Shown here: positions 53,013 through 61,967 of the stretch, piece after piece
Layout: each line of letters opens with the position of its first letter
How positions within the stretch are numbered: position 1 is the first letter of the stretch
Source of the DNA: Paenibacillus sp. J23TS9
GTDB lineage: Bacteria; Bacillota; Bacilli; Paenibacillales; Paenibacillaceae
Assembly: GCF_018403225.1 (NCBI RefSeq)
Contig: NZ_BOSG01000001.1
Span: forward strand, 2,356,001-2,420,000
Direction: 5' to 3'
Length of the DNA: 64,000 bases
Made by a program: the position numbers and the translations under genes
The notes under the pieces: generated by a model
What the model was told of the DNA's origin: nothing
What the model saw: only the letters and a program-made list of their open reading frames with translations
Databases searched by the model: none

Positions 53013-53079
53013 TACAGTCGATCATTCCTTTATTATGTATTCGGCATCCCACACATTTTACAGCAAACCCGTTACATCG

Positions 53080-53919
53080 TCACCGGATCTTGAGGTGGTG
53101 GAACTGTGGCCCTATAACCGAAACTGCAGGTATCTCATATTTGACCTCTGAGAAGTTATGTACCAGCAGCTCTTCAATCACTGTCAGCCCCGTTCTCTTA
53201 TCAACCACTCTGCGCCAGATTTCATTCTCTCTGAAGTTTTTTCCGTCTCTGGAATGAAACTGATGATTTCTTTCTTCGATATGATATGCGTACGGCCATT
53301 CCTGGCCACAGTGGAGGGTTCCTTTGAGATGTTCTTCCGTCAGCCAGATGCTGAATTGAAAGGATACTGAAGTCGGATTGTAGAAACGAAGATCCACATA
53401 GTTATAAAATACGCTCGCCCCGCTTCCAAAAGGCAGGACACGGTGATCATCCGGAAACGGATCAAAGCTGTGATGATGACGCTCTGCAACCTCAAGCGGC
53501 GAATGCAGAGCCAGCCAATAAACCAGATTGGCCAATTGGCATAAACCGCCGCCGACTCCGGTTCTCACTTCTCCGCGAGATAGCTGAAGGCCTTCAATAT
53601 AGCCTTTCCTTTTCGTAGGTTTGCCGACCAGCTTCCAATAAGAAAAGGTTTCACCCGGCCGAAGCAGCACGCCGTTCATCCTGCTGATGGCAATGCCAAG
53701 GTTGGTGATCTTATTCTCTTGAAGTCTTGGATCGGATGCGCCAAGCTTTCTCCGGAGAAGCGATTGATGGCGTTTCATGATGAAGGGAAGCGAAACATCC
53801 GAACGATCGACCGCAAAGGATTTGAACTTGTTCTGCAGACTTCGGGTTAATCTAAGCTGATGAATTCGCATGGTGTATGCATAGGGTAATTTGACGAGGA
53901 ATCTCTTGAACATATCCAT
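53080..53919 (-). CDS. VanW-family protein
   Basis: VanW-like protein of 279 residues, matching the length of vanW in vanB-type clusters. Motifs are NLGIAISRMNGVLLRPGETF, GEVRTGVGGGLCQLANLVYW and HHHSFDPFPDDHRVLPFG. The Cys of GGGLCQL is characteristic. The biochemical role of VanW is unknown. No ligase or VanX/Y/H genes lie nearby, so this is not a resistance cluster. A GNAT gene lies 27 bases upstream on the same strand, so the two may be co-transcribed. Confidence 0.9.
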   Translation of the reverse strand: MDMFKRFLVKLPYAYTMRIHQLRLTRSLQNKFKSFAVDRSDVSLPFIMKRHQSLLRRKLGASDPRLQENKITNLGIAISRMNGVLLRPGETFSYWKLVGKPTKRKGYIEGLQLSRGEVRTGVGGGLCQLANLVYWLALHSPLEVAERHHHSFDPFPDDHRVLPFGSGASVFYNYVDLRFYNPTSVSFQFSIWLTEEHLKGTLHCGQEWPYAYHIEERNHQFHSRDGKNFRENEIWRRVVDKRTGLTVIEELLVHNFSEVKYEIPAVSVIGPQFHHLKIR

Positions 53920-53946
53920 ATTCACCATTCCTAATTGACGGCAATT

Positions 53947-54456
53947 TTAAATTTCCTTGTAATAATAGATCGTATCATCCAGCTGGCCGCTGGCCGAACG
54001 GGCAAAACGCGGTATTCTTCCCGCTTCGATATATCCAAGAGATTGATAGAGTAAATTTGATGGATCTCCGGCTCTAGTATCCAGAACAAGCAGCGTTCTG
54101 TTCTCGTATTTGGCCGCTTGCTCGGCCGTCTGCATCAGCAGGCGGGCAATTCCGCTTCTTCGGACATCAGGGGATACCATTAATTTTGCAATTTCAGCAC
54201 GATGTGCTCCGTTAGCTTTCATTGCTAAATGCAGCTGGATGGTCCCTGCCACCTGCTCCCCTCTCATTGCGACCCACATCCGGACGCCGGGCTCCAGCAC
54301 CTGCTGCCAGTATTCATGGGTATCCTGCTCCATAAGCGGCGGCAAAAAGCCGATTGATGCCCCGTCTTCAACCACATGGATCAATAGTGAAGACAGCTGC
54401 TCCAACAGCTTGGGCTCCATCGACTCTACTTCCCAGATTCTGATTTCTTCGTTCAA
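53947..54456 (-). CDS. GNAT-family N-acetyltransferase
   Basis: Acetyltransferase of 169 residues. It has GFLPPLMEQDTHEYWQQVL, motif A VSPDVRRSGIARLLMQTAEQ and LLVLDTRAGDPSNLLYQSLGY, the pattern of a common RimI/amino-acid acetyltransferase group. TTG 54456 lies 9 bases after AAGGGG; no other start fits. It is likely in a unit with the vanW-like gene. Confidence 0.87.
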   Translation of the reverse strand: MNEEIRIWEVESMEPKLLEQLSSLLIHVVEDGASIGFLPPLMEQDTHEYWQQVLEPGVRMWVAMRGEQVAGTIQLHLAMKANGAHRAEIAKLMVSPDVRRSGIARLLMQTAEQAAKYENRTLLVLDTRAGDPSNLLYQSLGYIEAGRIPRFARSASGQLDDTIYYYKEI

Positions 54457-54646
54457 AATACATTGCCCCTTCCTGTTTATTCTTCTTTGTTATGTACGCT
54501 GGCAGCTCCGATTTGTTGCACTGCTCATAGTAGCTCCACCTTCCTGTCCCTTCTGGATGGACATCTTCCATTTTTTGCTTCCCTCCGGGAGATCCCCTTG
54601 CTACAATGGGGAGACAAACTATGACAATGACGGAGGATCAGACAAA

Positions 54647-55918
54647 ATGCATGTACTGCATGCAGTAACATCAGGATGGAAACAGCTCGGCCGCAATATC
54701 CGGCTCTTTTTTCTGGCAAACCTTCTGTACCAGATCGGTACAGGCATGTTTTCGGTGCTCTACAATTTATACATTCAGTCCCTGGGATATCAGGATACGA
54801 TGAACGGAACCATCGTCAGCGTACAGTCCTTGGCGACAGCGCTCATATTTATTCCGATTGGACTGATAGCGGACCGCGTCAGCCACCGGCTTCTGCTCTT
54901 GTTTGGGGCCTTGCTAACCGGTCTCAGTTTTATGGGAAGAGCCTTTGTCAGCGGAGAATCAGGACTCATCATACTCTCAATAGCCGCTGGCTTGTTTGCC
55001 GCATTCTTTCAGGTTATCGCTGTACCGTTTCTGGCGGAGAATACAACGAAGCAGCAGCGGCTGAAAATGTTCAGCTATCATTTTTCACTTGTTCTCGCAG
55101 CACAAGTACTGGGAAGCAGCGGCGGCGGATTCCTAGCGGATCTGCTGCAGCAGGCGGGCTGGAGCAAGATCCACAGTTTGCAGGCCGTTCTCTTTGCCGG
55201 GGGCGCAGCCAGCGTACTCGCATTCATTCCGCTTTTATTCGTAAAGAGAACGGTGAAGGATAAGGTTCTGATCGAAGCCGTGGTTCCTGTAGAACCCGCC
55301 AAGCTGCCAGCTCAGGCGAAAGACGACTGGAAAGCAATATTGAAGTTTACGCTCGCGCAATTAATTGTAGGTACAGGCTCAGGGCTCGTTGTCCCATATC
55401 TTAACCTGTATTTTACGAACCGTTTCGCCGTATCTCTCACGGCTGTAGGCATTCTGATCTCACTCGGCCAAGTGATGACCATCGTTTCGATGCTCATCGG
55501 ACCTACGCTCGCAAGCCGCGTAGGACCTGTAAAAGCCGTCGTACTCTTCCAGATGATGTCTTTGCCGTTCCTGCTGCTTACCGGCTTCACGAATCTATTC
55601 GTGATGGCCTCTATCAGTTTCCTGTTCCGTCAGGCCCTGATGAATGCGGCCAACCCAATCCAGTCCTCCATTATGGTGGACAGAGTATCCGATGCACGCA
55701 GAGGCATTGCGAACTCCATGACGCAGACCGCTTTTATGATGGGCTGGGCAACCATGGGACCTGTGCAGTCTTTGTTGCTAACGACTTATGGAACTTACTG
55801 GGGTTATGCAATCACGTTCAGCATGACCGGCGTTCTCTATATCAGCGCTTCAGCGATTTATTATTTTATGTTTAAGGAGCGGAAAACCGCAGCTGCGGAG
55901 GCTGCGGTATCCATGTGA
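54647..55918 (+). CDS. MFS transporter
   Basis: Major facilitator of 423 residues with twelve helices. The loop between helices 2 and 3 reads GLIADRVSHRLLLL (the motif A position). It looks like a drug or metabolite exporter of the YfhI/YttB-like group; substrate unknown. ATG 54647 lies 10 bases after GGAGG. The frame is open far upstream, but that part overlaps the divergent GNAT gene and has no start signals. It ends at a 16-bp terminator. Confidence 0.88.
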   Translation: MHVLHAVTSGWKQLGRNIRLFFLANLLYQIGTGMFSVLYNLYIQSLGYQDTMNGTIVSVQSLATALIFIPIGLIADRVSHRLLLLFGALLTGLSFMGRAFVSGESGLIILSIAAGLFAAFFQVIAVPFLAENTTKQQRLKMFSYHFSLVLAAQVLGSSGGGFLADLLQQAGWSKIHSLQAVLFAGGAASVLAFIPLLFVKRTVKDKVLIEAVVPVEPAKLPAQAKDDWKAILKFTLAQLIVGTGSGLVVPYLNLYFTNRFAVSLTAVGILISLGQVMTIVSMLIGPTLASRVGPVKAVVLFQMMSLPFLLLTGFTNLFVMASISFLFRQALMNAANPIQSSIMVDRVSDARRGIANSMTQTAFMMGWATMGPVQSLLLTTYGTYWGYAITFSMTGVLYISASAIYYFMFKERKTAAAEAAVSM

Positions 55919-55972
55919 AAATGCTAGCGCCATTCCTAGCCCCATATTGACCTAAATAACATCGTTCATTAA

Positions 55973-56011
55973 AAAAGCCTGTTCATGCATTAGTAGCATG
56001 AACAGGCTTTT
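55973..56011. terminator. Bidirectional terminator with 16-bp perfect stem
   Basis: AAAAGCCTGTTCATGC (55973-55988) / complement 55996-56011, loop ATTAGTA, between the MFS gene and the convergent fucoside operon. Confidence 0.92.
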
Positions 56012-56022
56012 CATATTACCCT

Positions 56023-56895
56023 CTAAATCTCATTCCAAATTCGCCGCAAATTTTCAAGACCCAGCTTTGTGGCCTCACGGCACTCCTCCATACCCTCGAA
56101 CTCAAGCGTAATATATCCGTCGTAGCCGGATTCTTTTACCAAGCGCAGCACGCGACGGACATCGATATCGCCCTGGCCAAAGATCGCTCCCCGCAGATAG
56201 TTTCCATGCGTGCTGCGGAACCAGTCGCCGCCGCCGGGATTTTCATCCGCGGGACGGATATAGAAATCCTTGACGTGAATCAGCGAGGCAAAGGGCAGGT
56301 TCCGCTTCACGCCAACCAGAGGCTCTTCGTCGACGCAGAGGAAGTTGCCGATATCAAGCGTCGTTTTGAAGTTCGGACGGTCCGCCGCCCGGAGAACCCG
56401 CTGTACGCGGTCGCTTGCCTGAACGCTGACGCCATGGTTCTCGATCGTGGTCGTGATGCCATAACCGGCTGCATAATCAGCAATTTGCCGGCAGCCCTCC
56501 ACGATCTGCTCCAGATGATCCTCCAAATAGTCAATTCCCCATTTGTCGGGCGGCAGCGTGAAAGCGGTCACGTCGTGGCGCATATGCTTCATGCCCAGTC
56601 GGTGTACAGTGTCCACATGCCTTTTGACCCTCTCCATCTCGGCCTCGAAGTCTTCACGTGTCTCCTGCACGAAATTTGCGGGCATCGAATAATTGGACAA
56701 CTCGATCCCCTTCGCCGCAGCCCGCTCGCGGACGGCATCCGCGAGTTCAGGCTGGTCTTCAAGCGTATATCCATAAGGAACGATCTCCATATGTTCTCCA
56801 CCCTGCTCCGCAATCCAGTCGATGACATCAAGCACGGACATCTCGCCGGCTTTGATCGCGTGAAGCAGGCTATAGCTGCTTACTCCTGGCTTCAT
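56023..56895 (-). CDS. Sugar phosphate isomerase/epimerase (AP endonuclease 2-like TIM barrel)
   Basis: TIM-barrel protein of 290 residues. Metal-binding pattern: ENHGVSVQ (Glu near 152), TLDIGNFL (Asp near 178), HVKDFYIRP (His near 208) and TLEFEGMEE (Glu near 262). This fits xylose isomerase-like isomerases and epimerases for sugars or sugar acids. Last gene of the fucoside-type operon, 62 bases after the fucosidase. It may process the released sugar. Confidence 0.88.
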   Translation of the reverse strand: MKPGVSSYSLLHAIKAGEMSVLDVIDWIAEQGGEHMEIVPYGYTLEDQPELADAVRERAAAKGIELSNYSMPANFVQETREDFEAEMERVKRHVDTVHRLGMKHMRHDVTAFTLPPDKWGIDYLEDHLEQIVEGCRQIADYAAGYGITTTIENHGVSVQASDRVQRVLRAADRPNFKTTLDIGNFLCVDEEPLVGVKRNLPFASLIHVKDFYIRPADENPGGGDWFRSTHGNYLRGAIFGQGDIDVRRVLRLVKESGYDGYITLEFEGMEECREATKLGLENLRRIWNEI

Positions 56896-56957
56896 CCCGT
56901 TTATCAGCTCCTTGCCATATAAGTATCTTAGAAGCGATTTGTACCGCTATCTATCAT

Positions 56958-58235
56958 CTATTCAAAAAGCTCCAGCTCAATCACCGTATCCAGTTCATCC
57001 GGCAGATCTCCGCCGGCAATGTGAATAAAAGCGCCGCTTTCCGTATCGGAGTATTGATCCGCCATCCATGGCGTTTGCACATGAAGCTCACTGCCATCAG
57101 ACAACAGCCTTGCTTTTTTAATTTTACCTTTTAAGCCCTGGAAGTAGATGGGTCCGATGCCCCGGTCGAATACATGCGCATACAGTTTATTACCGCGTTG
57201 GGTATAACGTCCCCACTCCGGCTTTGGCAAGCTAGCGATTCCACAGCCGTAAATGCTGTCGCCATTGCGGTGAAGCCACTTCCCGACAGCCGCCAGAATT
57301 TCGAGTGACTCTTCAGGAATCTCGCCTTTGGCATCCGGACCCACGTTTAAGAGTAAATTACCGTTCTTGCTGACGCATTCCACCAGCGCTCGAATGACTT
57401 GGCGCGGGGACTTGTAATTATGATCGGTGGAATGGTATCCCCAATGATCATTCAGCGTAATACATGCTTCCCAGGGAACTGCCTCACCAGCCGAATTCAC
57501 GATTCCTTCAGGCGGGATAATCTGTTCAGGTGAGAAGAAATCGCCTGCGTACACTTCAGGCTCCTCCGCCATAATGTTGCCGCCAAGACGGTTGTCAATG
57601 ACGATATCCGGCTGAAGAGAGCGAATCATCTGAATCAGCTCGGTTGCCCGCCACTTCTCGGCTGTCATATCGTCATAGGAGAAGTCGAACCAGATAATAT
57701 CAATCTTGCCGTAGTTGGTGAGAAGCTCCCGCACCTGGCCGTGCATATAGTCTAGGTAGCGGTCGAACTCCGTTTCCTTGTCCTTGAAGTCTTCATTGCC
57801 CCTCATCGGATGATGTCTGTCATCATATGCCGGATAATCATCATGATACCAATCGATTAAAGAATAATAGAAACCGACCTTAATACCTTCTTCCCGGAAT
57901 GCATCCACATACTCGCGGATTAAATCCCGTCCAGCCGGCGTATTTGTTGCCTTGTACTCCGTAAGCTGGCTGTCAAAGAGACAGAAGCCGTCGTGATGCT
58001 TGGTTGTGAGAACAGCATAGCGCTGACCGGCCGCCTTGGCTGATTTCGCCCAGCTCCTCGGGTCGTATAGAACCGGATTGAACTCTTCGAAATACGGCTG
58101 ATAATCCTCATTGGTGATGCGTTCATTATTCCGAATCCATTCTCCCCTTGCCGGGATCGCATACAAGCCCCAGTGAATAAACAAGCCGAATCGATCTTCC
58201 ATCAGAGGAAGTGTTCTTTCAAAACGCGGATTCAT
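56958..58235 (-). CDS. Alpha-L-fucosidase (GH29)
   Basis: Glycoside hydrolase family 29 enzyme of 425 residues, no signal peptide, so cytoplasmic. N-terminal FGLFIHWGLYAIPARGEW and LTTKHHDGFCLFDS are GH29 hallmarks. The nucleophile Asp lies in IDIIWFDFSYDD (near 188-190). NGNLLLNVGPDAKGEIPEE closes the barrel, followed by a C-terminal beta domain. The substrate is likely an imported fucosyl oligosaccharide brought in by the ABC importer encoded upstream. It starts 26 bases after the binding-protein stop; ATG 58235 follows GGAGG. Confidence 0.93.
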   Translation of the reverse strand: MNPRFERTLPLMEDRFGLFIHWGLYAIPARGEWIRNNERITNEDYQPYFEEFNPVLYDPRSWAKSAKAAGQRYAVLTTKHHDGFCLFDSQLTEYKATNTPAGRDLIREYVDAFREEGIKVGFYYSLIDWYHDDYPAYDDRHHPMRGNEDFKDKETEFDRYLDYMHGQVRELLTNYGKIDIIWFDFSYDDMTAEKWRATELIQMIRSLQPDIVIDNRLGGNIMAEEPEVYAGDFFSPEQIIPPEGIVNSAGEAVPWEACITLNDHWGYHSTDHNYKSPRQVIRALVECVSKNGNLLLNVGPDAKGEIPEESLEILAAVGKWLHRNGDSIYGCGIASLPKPEWGRYTQRGNKLYAHVFDRGIGPIYFQGLKGKIKKARLLSDGSELHVQTPWMADQYSDTESGAFIHIAGGDLPDELDTVIELELFE

Positions 58236-58261
58236 GTCAGTCTTAACCTCCGTTTGCTGGT

Positions 58262-59941
58262 TTATTTTTTGTTCTTCTCATCATAAGCCGTTTGGTAAAT
58301 TTCCAGATAACGTTTTAAGTTCATGTTATCCAGCTGGCTGACGTAGCTGTCCCATTCCGTATCCAGGCTCGCATCTCCAATGACAAAACGGGCAATCATC
58401 TCATCCACATAGTCATTGATGGTCTTGGCCAAATCGGCCACCTCGGACGCCTGTTCATTGGTCAGGAACAGCGGCGGCACTGTGCTGACATCTGTTGGTT
58501 TATACGGCTCATATTTATTCTTCGTCTCGTTGTACAGGATTACCTCTAAATCATCATCACCTTTTGCTACAGCCGACAGGCGGAAATCGTTAGAACGCAT
58601 TGCCGGCCCGGTCTGAGCCCAGTTCACATTTTGAACCGTACCAAAGGATTTAAGCTCGGACCATACGGCAGGCTTGCCGTTAATGCCGATTTCGCCATCC
58701 TTGGCGTCACGCCATTCCTGATCGGGGCGGCCGTACACACTCCGCAGCGTCATTTCTTTCTCGTACAAGCCATCCGCCCAGCGCAGAGCAAGCTCCGGAT
58801 TTTTGGCCTTCTTGGTAATGATGAAGGATCCAGGAGTCAACGCAGTGGTATCCGTTGCGGCATACTGCACGCCTTCCGGTCCTTTTAGAGGAGGAACAGC
58901 CTTATACTCTTTCCAGCGTCCGCTTTCACCCAGCAGCTGTGTGAATACGCCTTCATGACCACCCGTGGAAGCGCCTAAAATTACCGTATCCGGATTTTCA
59001 CCCTGTTGAATCAGCTGGTTCTCGTCCTGGGTAAATGATTCCGGAGCAATTAGTCCATCCTTGTAAAGCTTGTTAAGATAACGCAGGCCTTCGCGCCATT
59101 CCGGTTTGTTATACGCAACATCGAGTTTACCGCCCTTAATGTACATATGTTTGCTGCTTGATCCGTACACCGGATTATAAATGAAGGAGTTCATCAGGAA
59201 CGAATCTATGGTCGAACGCCATGACTTTTGAGTAATGGAAAGCGGTACTTCATCCTTTTTCCCGTTGCCATTCGGATCCTTCTCCTTAAAAGCCTTCAGA
59301 ACATTGTAGAGATCATCTGTTGTCTTCGGCATTTCGAGACCGAGCTTTTTGAGCCAAGGCTCATAAATCCACATTTTCTGGCTCATGGAACAGTGATAAC
59401 AATCATTAACTTCAGGAAGCGCATAGATCTTGCCGTCAATGGCGGTAACCGTGTCCTTGATTTCAGGATTATCCTGGAACATTTTCTTCGTTTGAGTGCC
59501 TTCCTTTTCAATCAAATCATTCAGCGGCAGGAACGCCCCCTGTGATCCATAGATCATTTGCTGTGTAGGGGATACATTCAGACCCATGATGACGTCCGGA
59601 TAATCCTCGCTTGCCAGTACCAGGTTCAGCTTCTCCTGCATGCTCTGTTCCGGAACAACCTCCCACTCAATGTGCACGTTGGTTTTTTCCTCATACCATT
59701 TGGTGAACTCGTTGGTTTCGAAGTTCTCCACGAGCGGATTGCCGCGCACCATGATCTTGAGCGTCGTTTTATCCTTTACCAACGGATAGGTGCCTGGTGC
59801 CGATAATTCAACCGTTTGGGCTGCGGGCGCTTTACTTTCTTCCGTCTCCCCGCTTCCCTCTTTCGAGCCGCCTGAGCATCCTGCGAGCAGCATACTGACA
59901 GCAATGACCAGACTTGCGATCTTGCCAGCTTTCTTGTACAT
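58262..59941 (-). CDS. ABC extracellular solute-binding lipoprotein (LplA/YtcQ type)
   Basis: Carbohydrate-binding lipoprotein of 559 residues. Lipobox LLAGC with Cys22, a Ser/Gly/Glu linker, then the large YtcQ/LplA-like bilobal domain (KTTLKIMVRGNPLVENFETN, YPDVIMGLNVSPTQQMIYG, YALPEVNDCYHCSMSQKMW). It is longer than typical family 1 binding proteins (about 420), as is usual in this Paenibacillus group for oligosaccharides. ATG 59941 follows GGAGGG. It lies 26 bases before the GH29 gene. No ATPase gene is present, as common for MsmK-type shared ATPases. Confidence 0.93.
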   Translation of the reverse strand: MYKKAGKIASLVIAVSMLLAGCSGGSKEGSGETEESKAPAAQTVELSAPGTYPLVKDKTTLKIMVRGNPLVENFETNEFTKWYEEKTNVHIEWEVVPEQSMQEKLNLVLASEDYPDVIMGLNVSPTQQMIYGSQGAFLPLNDLIEKEGTQTKKMFQDNPEIKDTVTAIDGKIYALPEVNDCYHCSMSQKMWIYEPWLKKLGLEMPKTTDDLYNVLKAFKEKDPNGNGKKDEVPLSITQKSWRSTIDSFLMNSFIYNPVYGSSSKHMYIKGGKLDVAYNKPEWREGLRYLNKLYKDGLIAPESFTQDENQLIQQGENPDTVILGASTGGHEGVFTQLLGESGRWKEYKAVPPLKGPEGVQYAATDTTALTPGSFIITKKAKNPELALRWADGLYEKEMTLRSVYGRPDQEWRDAKDGEIGINGKPAVWSELKSFGTVQNVNWAQTGPAMRSNDFRLSAVAKGDDDLEVILYNETKNKYEPYKPTDVSTVPPLFLTNEQASEVADLAKTINDYVDEMIARFVIGDASLDTEWDSYVSQLDNMNLKRYLEIYQTAYDEKNKK

Positions 59942-59993
59942 AACAACCCTCCATGTTTTTTCAAAAGTTATCGAAATCTTTCATGACCCGCTA

Positions 59994-60890
59994 TCAGCCC
60001 TTTATCGAGCCAATCATGACACCTTTAACGAAGAACTTCTGCACGAATGGATACACCACGAGCAGCGGGACAGAGGTCACAACAATCAGTGAATATTTGA
60101 GCAGCTCCCGCAGTCCCTGACGCGCCGCAGCGGTCTTCGCATCCCCGAGCATGTCAATATTGATCTCGTTCTGGACGAGAATATCTCTAAGAATCAATTG
60201 CAGCGGATACAAATCCGCCCGTTTCAGGAAAATCATTGCGTTGAAATATTGATTCCAATGCCCCACGGCATAGAACAAGGCGATAACCGCAAGGATCGGC
60301 CCGGACAAGGGCAATACAATCCGAAGCAGGAAACGGAAATCTGTACATCCGTCCAGCTGCGATGCTTCCAGTAGTTCGCCGGGAATCGTCGTTTGAAAAT
60401 ACGTCCGCATGATAATGACATTCCAGACCGACAAGGCCGCCGGAATCAGCATGGACCAGACCGTGTCGATCATGCCGAGATTTTTTACCAGCAAATAGGT
60501 CGGAATAAGCCCTCCGTTAAACATCATGGTGAAGACGAACAGGAGCATAAATACATTCCGTCCGCGGAAATCTTTTCTGGACAGCGGATAAGCTGCCAGA
60601 ACCGTAAACAGCAGGTTAATTCCCGTTCCCGCCACGGTGTAGAACAAGGTGTTCATAAAGCCGCGTACAACCATTCCATTTTTGAAAACAGCCCGGTAAC
60701 CATCCAGCGTTGGTTCAACAGGCCACAACCACACGCGTCCTGACAAGACTGCACTGCTCGAGCTGAATGAAGCGCTTACAACATAAACGAGCGGATACAG
60801 CACGATAATCATAATCAGAGTCAGTACCAAATAATTCATGATCGTAAATAGACGGTCAGAGCCGGCTTCTTTCATTTTTGTTTTTCGCAA
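59994..60890 (-). CDS. Carbohydrate ABC transporter permease (LplC/YtcP type, MalG family)
   Basis: Permease of 298 residues with six helices. The EAA-like loop near residue 190 reads EASQLDGCTDFRFLLRIVLP. LILRDILVQNEINIDMLGD near 235 is typical of the LplC/YtcP group. It starts with TTG 60890 after AAAGGCGG, 16 bases after the upstream permease stop. It pairs with the LplB-type gene as the membrane pore for the solute-binding protein. Confidence 0.92.
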   Translation of the reverse strand: MRKTKMKEAGSDRLFTIMNYLVLTLIMIIVLYPLVYVVSASFSSSSAVLSGRVWLWPVEPTLDGYRAVFKNGMVVRGFMNTLFYTVAGTGINLLFTVLAAYPLSRKDFRGRNVFMLLFVFTMMFNGGLIPTYLLVKNLGMIDTVWSMLIPAALSVWNVIIMRTYFQTTIPGELLEASQLDGCTDFRFLLRIVLPLSGPILAVIALFYAVGHWNQYFNAMIFLKRADLYPLQLILRDILVQNEINIDMLGDAKTAAARQGLRELLKYSLIVVTSVPLLVVYPFVQKFFVKGVMIGSIKG

Positions 60891-60906
60891 GGTTTCCGCC
60901 GCCTTT

Positions 60907-61818
60907 CTACCATAAGCTTTCCTGCTTCAATTGTTTGGCTGTCTGGTTCACGATAATGAGCAGGATGAAGCCAATCACCGCTTTGAACAAGCCAATGGCT
61001 GTCGCATAAGAGAAATTCATAGCCTGTGATACAAGCCCCACTTTATAGACGTAGGTATCGATGACTTCAGAAGAGCGCAGATTCAGCGCATTTTGCATCA
61101 GCAAAATTTTCTCGAAGCCCGTTTCGAGCATTTGTCCGGTATTCAGGATCAGAAGAATGACCGCGATCGGCAGAATGCCCGGTATATCGATATGACGCAT
61201 CCGCTGGACCTTCGTCGCCCCGTCCATCACTGCCGCCTCATGCAAGGCCGGATCAATGCCGGAGAGCGCAGCCAAATAGATAATGCAGGCAAAACCAGTA
61301 TTCTGCCACACATGCGACCATACATAGATCGAATTAAACCAGGAAGCCTGGGCCATAAAATGAAACGGTCCAAGGCCAAACCATCCGAGCAATGTGTTAA
61401 TCAGTCCGGTCCGCGGATCAAGAAACTGCAGCAAGAGCCCCACCAGGACAACCAAGGAAATGAAATACGGCGCATATGTGATCATCTGTACCGTGTTCTT
61501 GAAACGCCGATTCTTCACATAGTTCAGTCCCAATGCCAGGATAATAGGAAACGGGAAGCTCGCGAGCAGGGCATAAAAGCTGATCACCAGCGTATTCCGC
61601 AGCAATCTCCAGAACTCATGGGAGTGAAAAAAACGCTCAAATTGTGCAAATCCCACCCAAGGGCTGCCTCCGATGCCTTTGGTTACGTTAAATTCCTTGA
61701 AAGCGATCTGTGCGCCGTACATCGGCACATACTTGAATATAATGATGTAGAGCAGCGGCAAAGCAAACAGCGCGTACAATTGCCATTTGCTTCGGAAGTC
61801 CTTCCAAAGATTCAGCAT
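60907..61818 (-). CDS. Carbohydrate ABC transporter permease (LplB/YteP type, MalF family)
   Basis: Permease of 303 residues with six helices. The start LYALFALPLLYIIIFKYVPMYG is typical of LplB/YteP. The EAA loop reads EAAVMDGATKVQRMRHIDIP. ATG 61818 directly follows GGGGGTGACT. First gene of the transporter-fucosidase operon. Its promoter (TTACCT, 17 bases, TATACT) and three CATTAT repeats lie upstream, between it and the araC-type stop. Confidence 0.92.
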   Translation of the reverse strand: MLNLWKDFRSKWQLYALFALPLLYIIIFKYVPMYGAQIAFKEFNVTKGIGGSPWVGFAQFERFFHSHEFWRLLRNTLVISFYALLASFPFPIILALGLNYVKNRRFKNTVQMITYAPYFISLVVLVGLLLQFLDPRTGLINTLLGWFGLGPFHFMAQASWFNSIYVWSHVWQNTGFACIIYLAALSGIDPALHEAAVMDGATKVQRMRHIDIPGILPIAVILLILNTGQMLETGFEKILLMQNALNLRSSEVIDTYVYKVGLVSQAMNFSYATAIGLFKAVIGFILLIIVNQTAKQLKQESLW

Positions 61819-61859
61819 AGTCACCCCCGTTTAAGTTTTTTATACCGGCTGGTGACTGA

Positions 61860-61888
61860 AGTATAGACGAGAGCCTTTTCGGAGGTAA
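61860..61888 (-). promoter_or_regulatory. Candidate promoter of the transporter-fucosidase operon
   Basis: Minus strand TTACCT (61883-61888), 17 bases, TATACT (61860-61865). The weak -35 fits an activator-dependent promoter. Confidence 0.5.
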
Positions 61889-61928
61889 ATCTGCATGTTT
61901 TGGCTGCTATGCCGTATTTTAGAATGAA

Positions 61929-61953
61929 CATTATTCCGCATTATGGGCATTAT
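61929..61953 (-). promoter_or_regulatory. Candidate AraC activator site: three phased repeats
   Basis: CATTAT at 61929, 61939 and 61948 (ATAATG on the minus strand), spaced 10 and 9 bases, so one face of the helix. It lies 41 to 65 bases upstream of the -35. Confidence 0.45.
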
Positions 61954-61967
61954 TCTTTTCTTTACAT

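Noticed and set aside
53080..54456. Vancomycin resistance cluster suggested by the VanW-like protein
   Set aside because: No VanH, ligase, VanX, VanY or VanRS genes lie nearby; VanW-like proteins are common without resistance.
54110..54646. Upstream extension of the MFS transporter frame by 179 codons
   Set aside because: It overlaps the divergent GNAT gene and has no start signals; ATG 54647 has GGAGG at the right distance.
56206..56922. 238-codon plus-strand frame opposite the isomerase gene
   Set aside because: Shadow of a TIM-barrel gene with clear metal motifs on the other strand.
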